NCBI RefSeq assembly: GCF_901875305.1
Contig: NZ_CABFLY010000001.1
Coordinates: forward strand, 454,739-518,738
Length of the DNA: 64,000 bases
Source of the DNA: Rothia mucilaginosa
GTDB taxonomy: Bacteria; Actinomycetota; Actinomycetes; Actinomycetales; Micrococcaceae
Reading direction: 5' to 3'
The position numbers were made by a program, and so were the translations under genes. The notes beneath the pieces were generated by a model, which searched no databases, had not been told where the DNA came from, and worked only from the letters and a program-made list of their open reading frames with translations. Each line of letters opens with the position of its first letter. Positions within the stretch are counted from its first letter, which is position 1. Below, one piece after another: positions 52,542 through 61,957 of this stretch.

Positions 52542-52905
52542 CGAAGAAAAAGTATGCGTTATTGCGTGTTTCTCCTCAGGTGGAAAAAGGGATGTACCCA
52601 CCCGTATATTAATGTGACGAAGATTTCATTTTTATGAGTTGGGTATTTTTATATCTTGCTGACTAGGGGAAATAATGAATGGCGGCAGGCCAGGCTTGCC
52701 TAAAAAATAGGCTCCTGCCTGCCGTCATTCACTGTCTAATGCGCCACGAAAATACGATAAAACACCGAGCGCGCGATAGACTATACAAAGACTTCCCCGC
52801 CGGGTACCACACGCTCGGCGGTTTACTCTGCAGACCCTGCCCTGGAGAAGGCGACCCGCAGACCGGCGGGCACAGGGCGCACAGCATCGAGAAAGGCACC
52901 GACCC
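52542..52905. other. Gap between mshB and fdxA
   Basis: 364 bases. An AT-rich first half, then a hairpin at 52676-52733 (GAATG-CGGCAGGC/GCCTGCCG-CATTC), in whose loop side an IdeR-like AGGCTTGCCTAA occurs. A TAGACT box at 52777-52782 may promote fdxA. No gene seen. Confidence 0.5.
52676..52733. terminator. Hairpin after mshB
   Basis: A 14-bp stem with one G-T wobble and a 30-base loop containing an A6 run. Terminator without T-run, or a regulatory RNA element. Confidence 0.5.
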
Positions 52906-53226
52906 ATGACCTACGTTATCGCGCTTCCCTGCGTGGACGTCAAAGACCGCGCCTGCGTTGAAGAATGCCCCGTGGACTGCATCTACGAAGGTGACCGTAC
53001 CCTTTACATCCACCCCGACGAGTGCGTGGACTGCGGTGCCTGCGAGCCCGTCTGCCCCGTTGAGGCCATCTACTACGAAGACGACGTTCCCGAAGAGTGG
53101 AGCGAATACGTGAGCGCCAACGCCGACTTCTTCGACGACCTGGGTTCCCCCGGCGGTGCCGCAAAGCTCGGCCCCACCGGCAAGGACGTGCCCTTCATCG
53201 CGGCACTGCCCCCGCAGGGCAACTAA
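52906..53226 (+). CDS. fdxA: 7Fe ferredoxin
   Basis: 106 residues. Cys at 9, 17, 21, 25 and 40, 43, 46, 50, in the C-x7-C-x3-C and CxxCxxCxxxCP arrangement of [3Fe-4S][4Fe-4S] ferredoxins (YVIALPC...ACVEECPVDCI and DECVDCGACEPVCPVEAI). Electron carrier. Sits directly before dapC, as in other Actinobacteria. Confidence 0.95.
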   Translation: MTYVIALPCVDVKDRACVEECPVDCIYEGDRTLYIHPDECVDCGACEPVCPVEAIYYEDDVPEEWSEYVSANADFFDDLGSPGGAAKLGPTGKDVPFIAALPPQGN

Positions 53227-53283
53227 ACCCCCACACTTGAAGTATCCGCCGTCCGCATCGTAACCGGGCGTCACCGGATGCGC

Positions 53284-53359
53284 GAGCCCCCACCCAGCCA
53301 ACGCCCACCGTACACGGTGAGCCCCTGGACGAACTGTCTAGGCGCTGGGATGGGGGCTC
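53284..53359 (+). other. Long RNA hairpin between fdxA and dapC
   Basis: GAGCCCCCACCCAGC (53284-53298) pairs with GCTGGG-A-TGGGGGCTC (53344-53359) with one bulged A, and encloses CACCGT-AC-ACGGTG (53306-53319). Terminator or dapC leader. Confidence 0.55.
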
Positions 53360-53433
53360 TTCCTCTAGTCAGCCCGAAGCCCCGGGCGATAGACTGAAAT
53401 GACGAAAAAATCCCCAAATAACCAGGTGACACA

Positions 53434-54570
53434 ATGACTTACGGCCTGAACCTGCCCGAATACCCCTGGGAGGCGCTCGCCCCCTACCGCGCTACCGCCG
53501 CGGCCCACCCCGACGGCCCGGTGGACCTGTCCATCGGCACCCCTGTGGACCCCACCCCCGAGCTTATCCGTAACGCGCTCGCCGAGGCCTCTGACGCCCA
53601 CGGCTACCCGGCCACCCACGGCACCCCCGCCCTGCGCGAGGCCATTGCCGAATGGTTTGAGCGCCGTCGCGGCGTGAAGGGCCTGGACCCGCAGGCCATC
53701 ATGCCCACCATTGGTTCGAAGGAACTCGTGGCCTGGCTGCCCTTCCTGCTGGGTCTGGGGCCCGGCGACGTGGTCGTGTACCCGCGCATCGCTTACCCCA
53801 CCTACGATATGGGTGCCCGCTTCGCCCGCGCCGAGTCCGTGCCCGCCGACAGCCTGGATGAGCTGGATGCAGACACCCGTAGCCGCGTGAAGCTGATTTG
53901 GGTGAATTCTCCGGCCAACCCGAACGGCACGGTCCGCACCGTGGAGCAGCTACGTGACATCGTGGCGCAGGCCCGCGAAATCGGCGCCGTGGTGGCCTCT
54001 GACGAATGCTACGCAGAGCTTGGCTGGGGTGCCTGGGATGAGGCCCGCGGCGGTGCGTCCGTGCCTTCCATCCTGGATCCGCGCGTATGCGACGGCGACT
54101 TCACCGGCCTGTTTGCCGTGTACTCGCTGTCCAAGCAGTCGAACCTGGCCGGTTATCGCGCCGCGTTCATTGCTGGTGCCCCCGAACTGATGCCGAACCT
54201 GATTAATAGCCGCAAGCATGCCGGCATGATCGTTCCCGCACCCGTGCAGGCCGCTATGATTGCCGCTCTGGGTGATGAGGGGCACGTTGCGGCGCAGAAG
54301 GACCTGTACCGTGCCCGCCGCGAGGTACTTGAAGAGGCGATTATTGCCGCCGGCGGACGCATCGAGGGTTCCGAGGCTGGCCTGTACCTGTGGACCACCT
54401 TCGGCGAGTCCACCTGGGACTCCATCGGCCGCCTGGCCGAGCTGGGCATCATTGCGGGCCCCGGTGTATTCTACGGCGAGGACGGTGAGGGCTACGTGCG
54501 CATCGCCCTGACCGCCTCTGACGAGGCCGTGGCGAAGGCCGCCGAGCGCCTCAAGGCCGCCGCTAAGTAA
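53434..54570 (+). CDS. dapC: Succinyldiaminopimelate aminotransferase
   Basis: 378 residues, fold type I PLP enzyme. VDLSIGTPVDPTPELIRNAL, IGSKELVAWLPFLLGL, WVNSPANPNGTV and the Schiff-base Lys in YSLSKQSNLAGYRAAF are visible. Converts succinyl-amino-oxopimelate plus glutamate to succinyl-DAP. RBS AGGTGA. The dapD and dapE partners lie 5 kb further on. Confidence 0.93.
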   Translation: MTYGLNLPEYPWEALAPYRATAAAHPDGPVDLSIGTPVDPTPELIRNALAEASDAHGYPATHGTPALREAIAEWFERRRGVKGLDPQAIMPTIGSKELVAWLPFLLGLGPGDVVVYPRIAYPTYDMGARFARAESVPADSLDELDADTRSRVKLIWVNSPANPNGTVRTVEQLRDIVAQAREIGAVVASDECYAELGWGAWDEARGGASVPSILDPRVCDGDFTGLFAVYSLSKQSNLAGYRAAFIAGAPELMPNLINSRKHAGMIVPAPVQAAMIAALGDEGHVAAQKDLYRARREVLEEAIIAAGGRIEGSEAGLYLWTTFGESTWDSIGRLAELGIIAGPGVFYGEDGEGYVRIALTASDEAVAKAAERLKAAAK

Positions 54571-54600
54571 GCCCGGTAAACAACTCAATCCGGGTAGCAA

Positions 54601-54642
54601 AAGCCCCCGCGCCCTCCCACTAGGGAGGAAACGCGGGGGCCT
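54601..54642. terminator. Bidirectional terminator between dapC and gluD
   Basis: GCCCCCGCG/CGCGGGGGC outer stem and CTCCC/GGGAG inner stem. Confidence 0.85.
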
Positions 54643-54696
54643 TGCTGTATCTGCTTGTCGCAATGGCAGGAGTGCCTGAACGACAAAGGGGAGTGG

Positions 54697-55635
54697 CTAC
54701 TTGCGGCCGCCGGGCAGAACGAACATCTGAACGGTCGGCGGGTTCGGATTGTCCAACTCGCCGGGGATCAGCTCGCGGGTCACCTTCGCAGAGGTGCGCG
54801 ATGCCAGGCGGTCAGTGATGCCGGTTGCCACAGCCGTCAGGATGAAGTTCACAATCACGAACAGTGCAGCCGCCAGAAGCAGGGTCTGCAGCACGTTGCC
54901 ATCACCGGAACCGATACGGCGTGCTGAAGCGAGCAGCTCCGGGTAGGAGATGATGTAACCGAGTGCGGTGTCCTTCAGAATCACCACGAACTGGCTCAGC
55001 ATGGAGGGCATCATCGCGGTGAATGCCTGCGGAATCAGAATCTGAATCAGCGTCTGGCTGGGGGTCAGACCAATTGCCAGACCCGCCTCACCCTGGCCAC
55101 GGGGAAGCTGCTTCACACCCGAACGCAGCAGCTCGGCAATCACCGAACCGTTGTACAGAGTCAGACCCACCACCACAGCGATAAAGGGCAACTGAGCCGG
55201 CGGAAGGCCGCTGTACTTTCCCAAAAACAGCCAGAAGAAAATCATCATAATCAGCACGGGCACGGCACGGAAGAACTCCACGACTACTGTGCCAATCCAG
55301 CGGAACACGCGGTACTGCGACAGACGTGCGACGCCGAAGACCAGGCCGAATGCGATGGAGGTGACCACCGAAATCGCTGCCGCCGACAGGGTCGAAACCA
55401 GGCCCGGTAGGTAGTAGGAGGTCCAGGCGCGAGCGGTGAACAAATCGGTCCACTTCTCTGCCTCCAGCTGGCCCTTCTCACCCATCACGATCAGCACATA
55501 CACCGCAAAAATAGCGAAGACGACCAGAGCCGCAATATTGAAGATGCGGGTGCGACGCTGAGCAATGGGGCCCGGCTCATCGAAAAGCACCGAAGAAGCG
55601 GCACGGGTTTCATTACTGATAAAAGGGTTTTTCAT
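54697..55635 (-). CDS. gluD: Glutamate ABC transporter permease GluD
   Basis: 312 residues from ATG 55635, which overlaps the gluC stop by 4 bases; frame open to 55665. Six hydrophobic segments and the EAA-type loop GEAGLAIGLTPSQTLIQILIPQAF. The N-terminus is long and charged (NPFISNETRAASSVL). C-terminus is Lys/Pro-rich. Forms the translocator with GluC. Confidence 0.92.
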   Translation of the reverse strand: MKNPFISNETRAASSVLFDEPGPIAQRRTRIFNIAALVVFAIFAVYVLIVMGEKGQLEAEKWTDLFTARAWTSYYLPGLVSTLSAAAISVVTSIAFGLVFGVARLSQYRVFRWIGTVVVEFFRAVPVLIMMIFFWLFLGKYSGLPPAQLPFIAVVVGLTLYNGSVIAELLRSGVKQLPRGQGEAGLAIGLTPSQTLIQILIPQAFTAMMPSMLSQFVVILKDTALGYIISYPELLASARRIGSGDGNVLQTLLLAAALFVIVNFILTAVATGITDRLASRTSAKVTRELIPGELDNPNPPTVQMFVLPGGRK

Positions 55636-56315
55636 CGCTTCACCGCCAGCTTTCGGGATGACCAAGTGGTCAGCAGACCAATGGGGACAACAATAATGAC
55701 GAAGCCGAGAGCAAACATGATGAAGATAGCAAGCACCATATTTGCGTCGAATTCAATCATGGATTTCATCAAACCGGAGGCTTCAGCCACCGACGCCACA
55801 GAAGCCACGGTCGTGTTCTTCGCCAGAGCAATCAGAGTGTTACCGAGCGGGGTGATGGAACCGCGCAGAGCCTGCGGGAAAATCACCAAGCGGGCGGTGT
55901 CGAAGAATCCCAGGCCGATAGCGCGGGCTGCTTCTGCCTGGCCCTTCGGCACGGTGTTCACACCCGAACGGATTGCCTCACAGACGAATGCTGCGTGGTA
56001 AATCGACAGCACAATCACCGCGTACACGAAGAAGTTCGTGTCGAAATCGTGCGAGAAGGACAGCTGGAACTGCGTCCACACGCCCAGAATTGCCAGGGTC
56101 ATCAGAATGGTCAGCGGAGTGTTACGCACCAGGTGCACGTAGGCGGTACCTACCCACCGTAGGGACGGGACGGGGCTGATACGCATGAGCGCCAGCACGC
56201 TACCGATGACGAAGGAACCGATAGCCGCCCAGAAGGTCAGCTCAATATTGGTCATGAAGGCGCCGAGCACATCGTACTTGGCCAGGAGGGCGCCGAGTTG
56301 GTCAAAGAATGACAT
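55632..56315 (-). CDS. gluC: Glutamate ABC transporter permease GluC
   Basis: 227 residues, five to six helices, EAA loop GQAEAARAIGLGFFDTARLVIFPQAL. Starts 18 bases after gluB. Partner of GluD. Confidence 0.93.
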   Translation of the reverse strand: MSFFDQLGALLAKYDVLGAFMTNIELTFWAAIGSFVIGSVLALMRISPVPSLRWVGTAYVHLVRNTPLTILMTLAILGVWTQFQLSFSHDFDTNFFVYAVIVLSIYHAAFVCEAIRSGVNTVPKGQAEAARAIGLGFFDTARLVIFPQALRGSITPLGNTLIALAKNTTVASVASVAEASGLMKSMIEFDANMVLAIFIMFALGFVIIVVPIGLLTTWSSRKLAVKR

Positions 56316-56333
56316 TCGTATACCTCTCTCAAC

Positions 56334-57164
56334 CTAGGCGCAGGAGGCGCTTGGGGACGGCGGGTTGGTCTTAGTGTTGTAGTGGTAGCCCGTACCCTCG
56401 GTGTACTTGGTGACGAGCTTCTCCCAGGTGCCATCGGCGACCATCTCGTTGATGGCCTTGTTCACGGCTTCGCACTTGTCAGTGCCCTTGGGCAGGCCCA
56501 CACCGTAGCGTTCGGTGGTGAAGGGGGCACCGACCACCTTCAGCTTGCCCTTGTTGGCCTTGGTGGCCGCCAGGCCGGCGAGGATAATGTCGTCGGTCGT
56601 GACGGCATCCACCACGCCGCCGTTGAGGGCGACCACGCAGTCGGAGTAGCTGTTCTGCTTGACGAGGTTCACGTTTTTAGCGAACTTGTCCTGAACCTTC
56701 TTGGCGCTGGTGGAGCCGGTTACGGAGCAGAGGTTTTTGCCGTTGAGGTCGTCCGGGCCCTTGATGTCGGTGTTATCGGCGCGCACGAGCAAATCCTGCC
56801 CGGCGGTGTAGTAGGGGCCAGCGAAGTCCACGCTCTTCTTGCGGCTGTCGGTGATGGAGTAGGTCGCAAAAATCATGTCGACCTGGCCGTTATTGAGCAT
56901 GTTCTCACGGTTGGCACTGGGGGATTCGACGAACTCAATCTGGTTCTCGGAATAGCCGAGCTTGCCGGCGACGTAGCGGGCTACCTCCACGTCGAAGCCG
57001 GTGTACTGGCTACCGTCCTGGTAACCGAGGCCGGGCTGGTCGAACTTGATGCCGATGCGAATCTTGTGGTCGCTACCGCTGCTGGAGCAGCCGGCGAGTG
57101 TGCCGGTCAGCGCGAGGGAGGCGGCTGCCGCCAATGCGGCGAGCTTGCGTGAATATTTTTTCAT
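56334..57164 (-). CDS. gluB: Glutamate-binding lipoprotein GluB
   Basis: 276 residues. Signal peptide with lipobox LAGC (Cys26), so membrane-anchored. SBP_bac_3 fold: IRIGIKFDQPGLGYQDG, TGFDVEVARYVAGKLG, NGQVDMIFATYSITDSRKKSVDFAGPYY, GVGLPKGTDKCEAVNKAINEM. The ending NPPSPSASCA is short and Ser-rich. Delivers glutamate to GluCD. Confidence 0.94.
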   Translation of the reverse strand: MKKYSRKLAALAAAASLALTGTLAGCSSSGSDHKIRIGIKFDQPGLGYQDGSQYTGFDVEVARYVAGKLGYSENQIEFVESPSANRENMLNNGQVDMIFATYSITDSRKKSVDFAGPYYTAGQDLLVRADNTDIKGPDDLNGKNLCSVTGSTSAKKVQDKFAKNVNLVKQNSYSDCVVALNGGVVDAVTTDDIILAGLAATKANKGKLKVVGAPFTTERYGVGLPKGTDKCEAVNKAINEMVADGTWEKLVTKYTEGTGYHYNTKTNPPSPSASCA

Positions 57165-57177
57165 GTCAGCCTCCGGA

Positions 57178-57942
57178 CTAGTGGTCGATGATCTTGGACA
57201 GGAAGTCCTTGGCGCGCTCGCTCTTCGGGTTGGTGAAGAACTCGTCCGGGTGGGCTTCTTCGACGATTTCGCCGTCGGCCAGGAATACGATGCGGTCGGC
57301 GGCCTTGCGGGCGAAGCCCATCTCGTGGGTCACCACGATCATGGTCATGCCTTCCTTTGCGAGGGAGACCATGGTGTCGAGCACCTCGTTGACCATTTCG
57401 GGGTCGAGGGCGCTGGTGGGCTCGTCGAAGAGCATGACCTTGGGCTTCATGGCGAGGGCGCGGGCGATGGCGACACGCTGCTGCTGGCCGCCCGAAAGCT
57501 GAGCCGGCATCTTGTGGGCCTGCGAGTCAACGCCCACCTTTGCGAGTAGCTTCATGGCCTCTGCTTCTGCCTCTGACTTGGAGATTTTGCGGATTCGGCG
57601 GGGGCCGAGGGTCACATTGTCCAGGATGGTCTTGTGGGCGAAGAGGTTGTACGACTGGAATACCATGCCGACCTCGGCACGGAGCTTGGCGAGGGCGCGA
57701 CCCTCCTTGGGCAGTTCTTGCCCGTCAATCTTGATAGAACCGCTGGAGGTGGTTTCGAGGCGGTTGATGGTTCGGCAGAGGGTTGACTTGCCGGAACCCG
57801 ACGGGCCGAGGAGGATGATGACCTCGCCCTTACCCACGGAAAGGTTAATGTTCTTCAGAACGTGGTTCGTGCCGTAGTACTTGTTGACATCATGAATTTC
57901 AACGAGGTTTTTCGGCGATGCGGGGGTTGCCTGTGCGGACAT
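57178..57942 (-). CDS. gluA: Glutamate ABC transporter ATP-binding protein GluA
   Basis: 254 residues from ATG 57942, chosen because AAAGGG lies 6 bases upstream; a start five codons earlier is possible. Walker [10 protein letters not shown], signature LSGGQQQR, Walker [15 protein letters not shown]. First gene of the leftward gluABCD operon, same order as in Corynebacterium. Confidence 0.95.
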   Translation of the reverse strand: MSAQATPASPKNLVEIHDVNKYYGTNHVLKNINLSVGKGEVIILLGPSGSGKSTLCRTINRLETTSSGSIKIDGQELPKEGRALAKLRAEVGMVFQSYNLFAHKTILDNVTLGPRRIRKISKSEAEAEAMKLLAKVGVDSQAHKMPAQLSGGQQQRVAIARALAMKPKVMLFDEPTSALDPEMVNEVLDTMVSLAKEGMTMIVVTHEMGFARKAADRIVFLADGEIVEEAHPDEFFTNPKSERAKDFLSKIIDH

Positions 57943-58249
57943 CACTAACCCTTTCATGTGAGATGTATCTATGATGCGGGTTGCAAAAATGGTGAGTTTT
58001 CAGCTTACGTGCTCCATGTAACACCCGTGTAAATTATTCGTTTCCCTCGTGAAACACTGTGAATTTTTGAGCTTTAATGCATAGTTATAGTATTTTTGAC
58101 GTAAAAATACGGTTGGGGCACACTTTATTCCCTCAGAACGTTCTGACTAGGGGAAACGTTCTGAGCGTATCGTACACATCCACGAGGCATCACCCTTCTT
58201 CGGGCGGCCAAACGTAGGCCACTAAAAAATTTGAAAAAGCACATAAAAA
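57943..58249. promoter_or_regulatory. AT-rich promoter region of gluABCD
   Basis: About 300 bases between gluA and the galE terminator. Contains the inverted repeat at 58133-58166 and several AT-rich -10 candidates on the minus strand (for example TATAAC as reverse of 58085-58090). Confidence 0.45.
58133..58166. promoter_or_regulatory. Inverted repeat with embedded palindrome upstream of gluA
   Basis: CTCAGAACGTT (58133-58143) and AACGTTCTGAG (58156-58166) are perfect complements. The left arm extends into the 14-base palindrome TCAGAACGTTCTGA (58134-58147). Candidate operator or attenuator for gluABCD. Confidence 0.45.
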
Positions 58250-58281
58250 TGCCCGATAGGTGAGACGACACCTATCGGGCA
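58250..58281 (-). terminator. galE terminator
   Basis: TGCCCGATAGGTG pairs perfectly with CACCTATCGGGCA, loop AGACGA; T-run on the minus strand follows. Confidence 0.9.
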
Positions 58282-58316
58282 CTCATCAACACCCCGCTGG
58301 GCGGGGCTACAACAGA

Positions 58317-59330
58317 TTAAGCTTCGTAACCGTTGGGGTTATTCTTCTGCCAGTTCCAGTGGTCGCGAACCATGGTCTTAATGTCGCGGGTAGCGCTCCA
58401 ACCCAGGTCAGCCAAGGCGGAGGAAGGATCAGCGTAAGAGACCGCAACGTCACCGGGGCGGCGATCCACAATCTTGTACGGCAGCTCCTTGCCACATGCT
58501 TCCTCGAACGCGTGCAGAACCTGCAGAACCGAGTAGCCGTTACCGGTACCCAGGTTCCAGGTGTGCAGGCCGCCGTGTTCGACAATGTAGTTCAGTGCCT
58601 TCAGGTGACCGTCAGCCAGGTCAACCACGTGGATGTAGTCGCGCACGCCGGTACCGTCAACGGTCGGGTAGTCGTTGCCGAACACGTTCAGGTGGTCGCG
58701 GCGACCCACAGCAACCTGTGCGATGAAGGGCACCAGGTTGTTCGGGATGCCCGCCGGGTCCTCACCGATACGGCCGGACTCGTGCGCACCCACCGGGTTG
58801 AAGTAGCGCAGCAGAGCAATGTTCCACTTGGAATCGGAAGCAGCCAGGTCAACCAGCATATCCTCGATGTGTTCCTTGGTGCGGCCATAGCAGGACTGCG
58901 CATCCATGTTCATCTTTTCGATGAGCGGCATGGACTCGGGCTCGCCGTAGACGGTAGCGGAGGAAGAGAACACGATGGAGTGGCAGTCAGTCTCATCCAT
59001 GGCGTACAGCAGGTTCAGGGTGCCAGCCACGTTGGTCTGGTAGTACCACAGCGGCTTCTCAGCGGACTCGCCCACAGCCTTCAGGCCCGCAAAGTGAATC
59101 ACAGCGTCGGGGCGAACCTGCTTGAAGAGAGCCTTCATGCCCTCAAGGTCGAGCAGGTCAACCTTGTGGAACTCGGGGGCACGACCAGCGAGTTCAGCGA
59201 CGCGCTTGAGGGACTCCTCGGAAGAGTTTGCGAGGTTATCCATGACGACAACGTCGTGGCCTGCCTTGAGCAGTTCAAGTACGGTGTGCGAGCCGATGTA
59301 ACCGGCACCGCCGGTAACGAGTACCTTCAT
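58317..59330 (-). CDS. galE: UDP-glucose 4-epimerase
   Basis: 337 residues, short-chain dehydrogenase fold. NAD motif TGGAGYIGSHT near the N-terminus, SSSATVYGE and the catalytic Tyr/Lys in SCYGRTKEHIED. DIHVVDLADGH-type region reads RDYIHVVDLADGHLKAL. Interconverts UDP-glucose and UDP-galactose, linked to GalU in this window. Confidence 0.96.
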   Translation of the reverse strand: MKVLVTGGAGYIGSHTVLELLKAGHDVVVMDNLANSSEESLKRVAELAGRAPEFHKVDLLDLEGMKALFKQVRPDAVIHFAGLKAVGESAEKPLWYYQTNVAGTLNLLYAMDETDCHSIVFSSSATVYGEPESMPLIEKMNMDAQSCYGRTKEHIEDMLVDLAASDSKWNIALLRYFNPVGAHESGRIGEDPAGIPNNLVPFIAQVAVGRRDHLNVFGNDYPTVDGTGVRDYIHVVDLADGHLKALNYIVEHGGLHTWNLGTGNGYSVLQVLHAFEEACGKELPYKIVDRRPGDVAVSYADPSSALADLGWSATRDIKTMVRDHWNWQKNNPNGYEA

Positions 59331-59530
59331 GATGTCCTTTCGAGCAAAAGTTCCGGAGGACTCCGGACAGGGCTAGTGCTGTTGAGCTGTATCTAATGGT
59401 ACAGGGGCCGAAGCAACAGAGGGGCCTTACGCGCTGTGCGTTTGTGCACTCCGATGTTCCCACGTGACGGCATATCAAGGGTTTCAGGCCGTGCCCCCCC
59501 CCAGAGGCAGAGCGTAAGCCCTGACGGAAA

Positions 59531-59563
59531 AGGGGCCGGGATGCTTCACACATCCCGGCCCCT
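59531..59563 (-). terminator. dapD terminator
   Basis: AGGGGCCGGGATG pairs perfectly with CATCCCGGCCCCT, loop CTTCACA; T-run on the minus strand. Confidence 0.9.
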
Positions 59564-59603
59564 AAAAGTTCGCTAGGGCAACCAGTACTAGTCCAGGTAC
59601 AGG

Positions 59604-60560
59604 CTAGTTCAGGTGTAGCGCCTCGTTCAGCTCCACACTATTCGTGGCACGCGGCAAAACCTCAATCGCGCCGCTCAGCGAATTACGGCGGAACAGCAAG
59701 TTCGACACACCGGACAGCTCCGCAGCCTTCACCACATGAGGCTCCTGACCGGGTAGCAGAACGCTCACACGCGAACCGGCCGTCACATACAGGCCCGCCT
59801 CAACCACGCAGTCATCGCCCAGAGCAATACCGATGCCGGACTCCGCACCCAGCAGGGAACGCTCACCAATGGACACGCGCTTCTTGCCACCGCCCGAGAG
59901 GGTGCCCATCGTGGAGGCGCCGCCGCCCACATCCGAGCCGTCGCCCACCACAACGCCCTGCGAGATACGGCCCTCAACCATGGAGGTGCCCAGGGTGCCG
60001 GCGTTGAAGTTCACGAAGCCCTCGTGCATCACGGTCGTGCCGGACGCCAGGTGCGCGCCCAGACGCAGACGGTCGCCGTCACCAATACGCACACCAGCAG
60101 GAACAACATAGTCCACCATGCGCGGGAACTTATCAATGTGGCTCACGCTCAGGTGGCCCAGCTTGCGCAGGCCAATCGCGAGTTTCTGGAACTCGGCAGC
60201 CAGCACCGGGCCGTGATTAGTCCACGCCACGTTTGCGAGGGCACCGAACAGACCGTCCAGGTTCAGCTCGTTCGGGCGGACCAGAGTGTGGGAGAGCAGA
60301 TGCAGACGCAGGTAGGCGTCCACGGCATCCTCGGGAGCCTCATCCAGGTTGATGGATGCGGTGCGCACCTCAGTGCGGGCATTACGCGCCGGATGCTCGG
60401 CGGCCAGCTCCTCCAGCTCGTCCGCGATGGACAGGTCGGGGGTCTGGGTGAGGGAAGGGGCGGGGAACCAGGCATCCAGGACGGTGCCGGCGTGCTCGCC
60501 AGAGACAACAACATTAACCAGTGCGACGCCGGAGGCGTAACGGGGAGTGTTTTCAGACAT
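59604..60560 (-). CDS. dapD: Tetrahydrodipicolinate N-succinyltransferase
   Basis: 318 residues from ATG 60560, chosen because a perfect TATAAT (60568-60573, reverse) lies 7 bases upstream; the frame is open much further. Left-handed beta-helix type: [34 protein letters not shown] and [21 protein letters not shown]. Actinobacterial long-form DapD. First dedicated step of the succinylase lysine branch. Confidence 0.95.
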   Translation of the reverse strand: MSENTPRYASGVALVNVVVSGEHAGTVLDAWFPAPSLTQTPDLSIADELEELAAEHPARNARTEVRTASINLDEAPEDAVDAYLRLHLLSHTLVRPNELNLDGLFGALANVAWTNHGPVLAAEFQKLAIGLRKLGHLSVSHIDKFPRMVDYVVPAGVRIGDGDRLRLGAHLASGTTVMHEGFVNFNAGTLGTSMVEGRISQGVVVGDGSDVGGGASTMGTLSGGGKKRVSIGERSLLGAESGIGIALGDDCVVEAGLYVTAGSRVSVLLPGQEPHVVKAAELSGVSNLLFRRNSLSGAIEVLPRATNSVELNEALHLN

Positions 60561-60573
60561 GCACACCATTATA
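60561..60573 (-). promoter_or_regulatory. Perfect TATAAT box giving a leaderless dapD transcript
   Basis: TATAAT on the minus strand (60573-60568), seven bases, then ATG at 60560. Confidence 0.65.
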
Positions 60574-60662
60574 TGGGCCGTAGCACACCGGGCGTCAGAA
60601 CCGCAGGCGTTCGTCTCACGAACAGAAGGGCGGCGTCGGGGATGCGGGGCGCCCCCAACCTG

Positions 60663-60674
60663 TATCGTGGAAGG
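60663..60674 (+). promoter_or_regulatory. -10 box 6 bases before the dapE ATG
   Basis: TATCGT at 60663-60668, GGAAGG, then ATG 60675. GGAAGG could also act as a ribosome site in a longer transcript. Confidence 0.45.
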
Positions 60675-61835
60675 ATGACTGTTTCCCCGAATCACCACGC
60701 ACCCCTGGACCTGAACGTATCCACGCCCGAGCTGACCCGTACCCTGCTCGACTATGAATCGGTATCCGATCACGAGAAGGACCTGGCCGACGCCGTATAC
60801 ACGGCGCTCGAGGCCTACCCGCATCTGCACCTGACCCGTGATGGGGACGCCATCATCGCCCGCACCGAATTCCCGCCGCTGCCCGGCGAAGAGGGGGAGC
60901 GCACCCGCATTATCCTGGCCGGTCACCTGGACACCGTGCCCCTGCCCACCGTCGAGGGGTCCCTCGGCACCGTGCCGGCCACCGTCCGCGAGGAAGACGG
61001 CGAGTACGTGCTCTACGGCCGCGGCGCGACCGACATGAAGGGCGGCGTGGCCGTCCAGCTGAAGCTGGCCGCCGAGCTGACCGCGCGGGACACCGACTAC
61101 AACCTGACCTACATCTTCTACGACCACGAGGAAGTCGCGAGTGAACTTTCCGGGCTGGCACGCCTGATTCGCAATCATGGCGAGCTCATCACCGACGCAG
61201 ACTTCGGCGTGCTACTCGAGCCGACCAACGGCACCATTGAGGGCGGCTGCAACGGCACCATGCGTTTCTTCGTGCGCACCCGCGGCCTGGCTGCCCACTC
61301 GGGCCGGGCCTGGCGCGGCAAGAACGCGATTCACGCCCTGGCGCCCGCGCTGGCGGCGCTCGCCTCCTACGAGCCGAAAACTATCGCCGTGGAGGGCCTG
61401 GATTACCGTGAGGGTCTGAACGCTGTGCAGATTTCTGGTGGCGTGGCCGGTAACGTGATTCCCGACGCGGCGGCAATGCACGTGAACTACCGCTTCGCCC
61501 CCGATAAGACCCTGGACGAGGCGGTCGCCCACGTGCATGAGGTGTTCGCCGGGTACGAGCTGGACTTCGTGGATCTCTCCCCGGCGGCCCGCCCCGGCCT
61601 GGACACTCCGCTGGCCGCCTCCCTAATCGAGGCCGTGGGACAGGAACCCCAGCCGAAGTACGGATGGACGGACGTGGCGCGCCTGAGCGAAATCGGAATC
61701 CCCGCCGTGAACTTCGGCCCCGGCGACGCCCTGCTGGCCCACACCGATAATGAGCATGTGAGCTTTAGTCAGCTGACCCGCTGCCACGCTGATTTGCGTG
61801 CCTGGCTACTGAGCGATCAGGACGACGAGGACTAA
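60675..61835 (+). CDS. dapE: Succinyl-diaminopimelate desuccinylase
   Basis: 386 residues from ATG 60675; frame open far upstream antisense to dapD, but the promoter box decides. Metal ligands: LAGHLDTVP (His, Asp), [10 protein letters not shown] (Asp), YDHEEV (Glu). [22 protein letters not shown] is the dimerisation lid region. Divergent from dapD. Confidence 0.94.
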   Translation: MTVSPNHHAPLDLNVSTPELTRTLLDYESVSDHEKDLADAVYTALEAYPHLHLTRDGDAIIARTEFPPLPGEEGERTRIILAGHLDTVPLPTVEGSLGTVPATVREEDGEYVLYGRGATDMKGGVAVQLKLAAELTARDTDYNLTYIFYDHEEVASELSGLARLIRNHGELITDADFGVLLEPTNGTIEGGCNGTMRFFVRTRGLAAHSGRAWRGKNAIHALAPALAALASYEPKTIAVEGLDYREGLNAVQISGGVAGNVIPDAAAMHVNYRFAPDKTLDEAVAHVHEVFAGYELDFVDLSPAARPGLDTPLAASLIEAVGQEPQPKYGWTDVARLSEIGIPAVNFGPGDALLAHTDNEHVSFSQLTRCHADLRAWLLSDQDDED

Positions 61836-61957
61836 TCGGCGCATCCCCGCTACGTGCCGAACCCGGCGCGTCATAGTCACTGCGTCATAGAAGGGGAGAG
61901 GACGCATCTCTCTTCTAAGATGGAGAGTACCCATACACGTTATTCGAGAGGACAGAG

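Noticed and set aside
58134..58147. SOS box (LexA site) before gluA
   Set aside because: The palindrome TCAGAACGTTCTGA lacks the 4-base spaced GAAC-N4-GTTC layout of actinobacterial LexA sites.
59494..59502. Nine-C homopolymer between galE and the dapD terminator
   Set aside because: Lies upstream of galE by more than 160 bases with no gene start or promoter beside it; less likely to matter than the ten-G tract.
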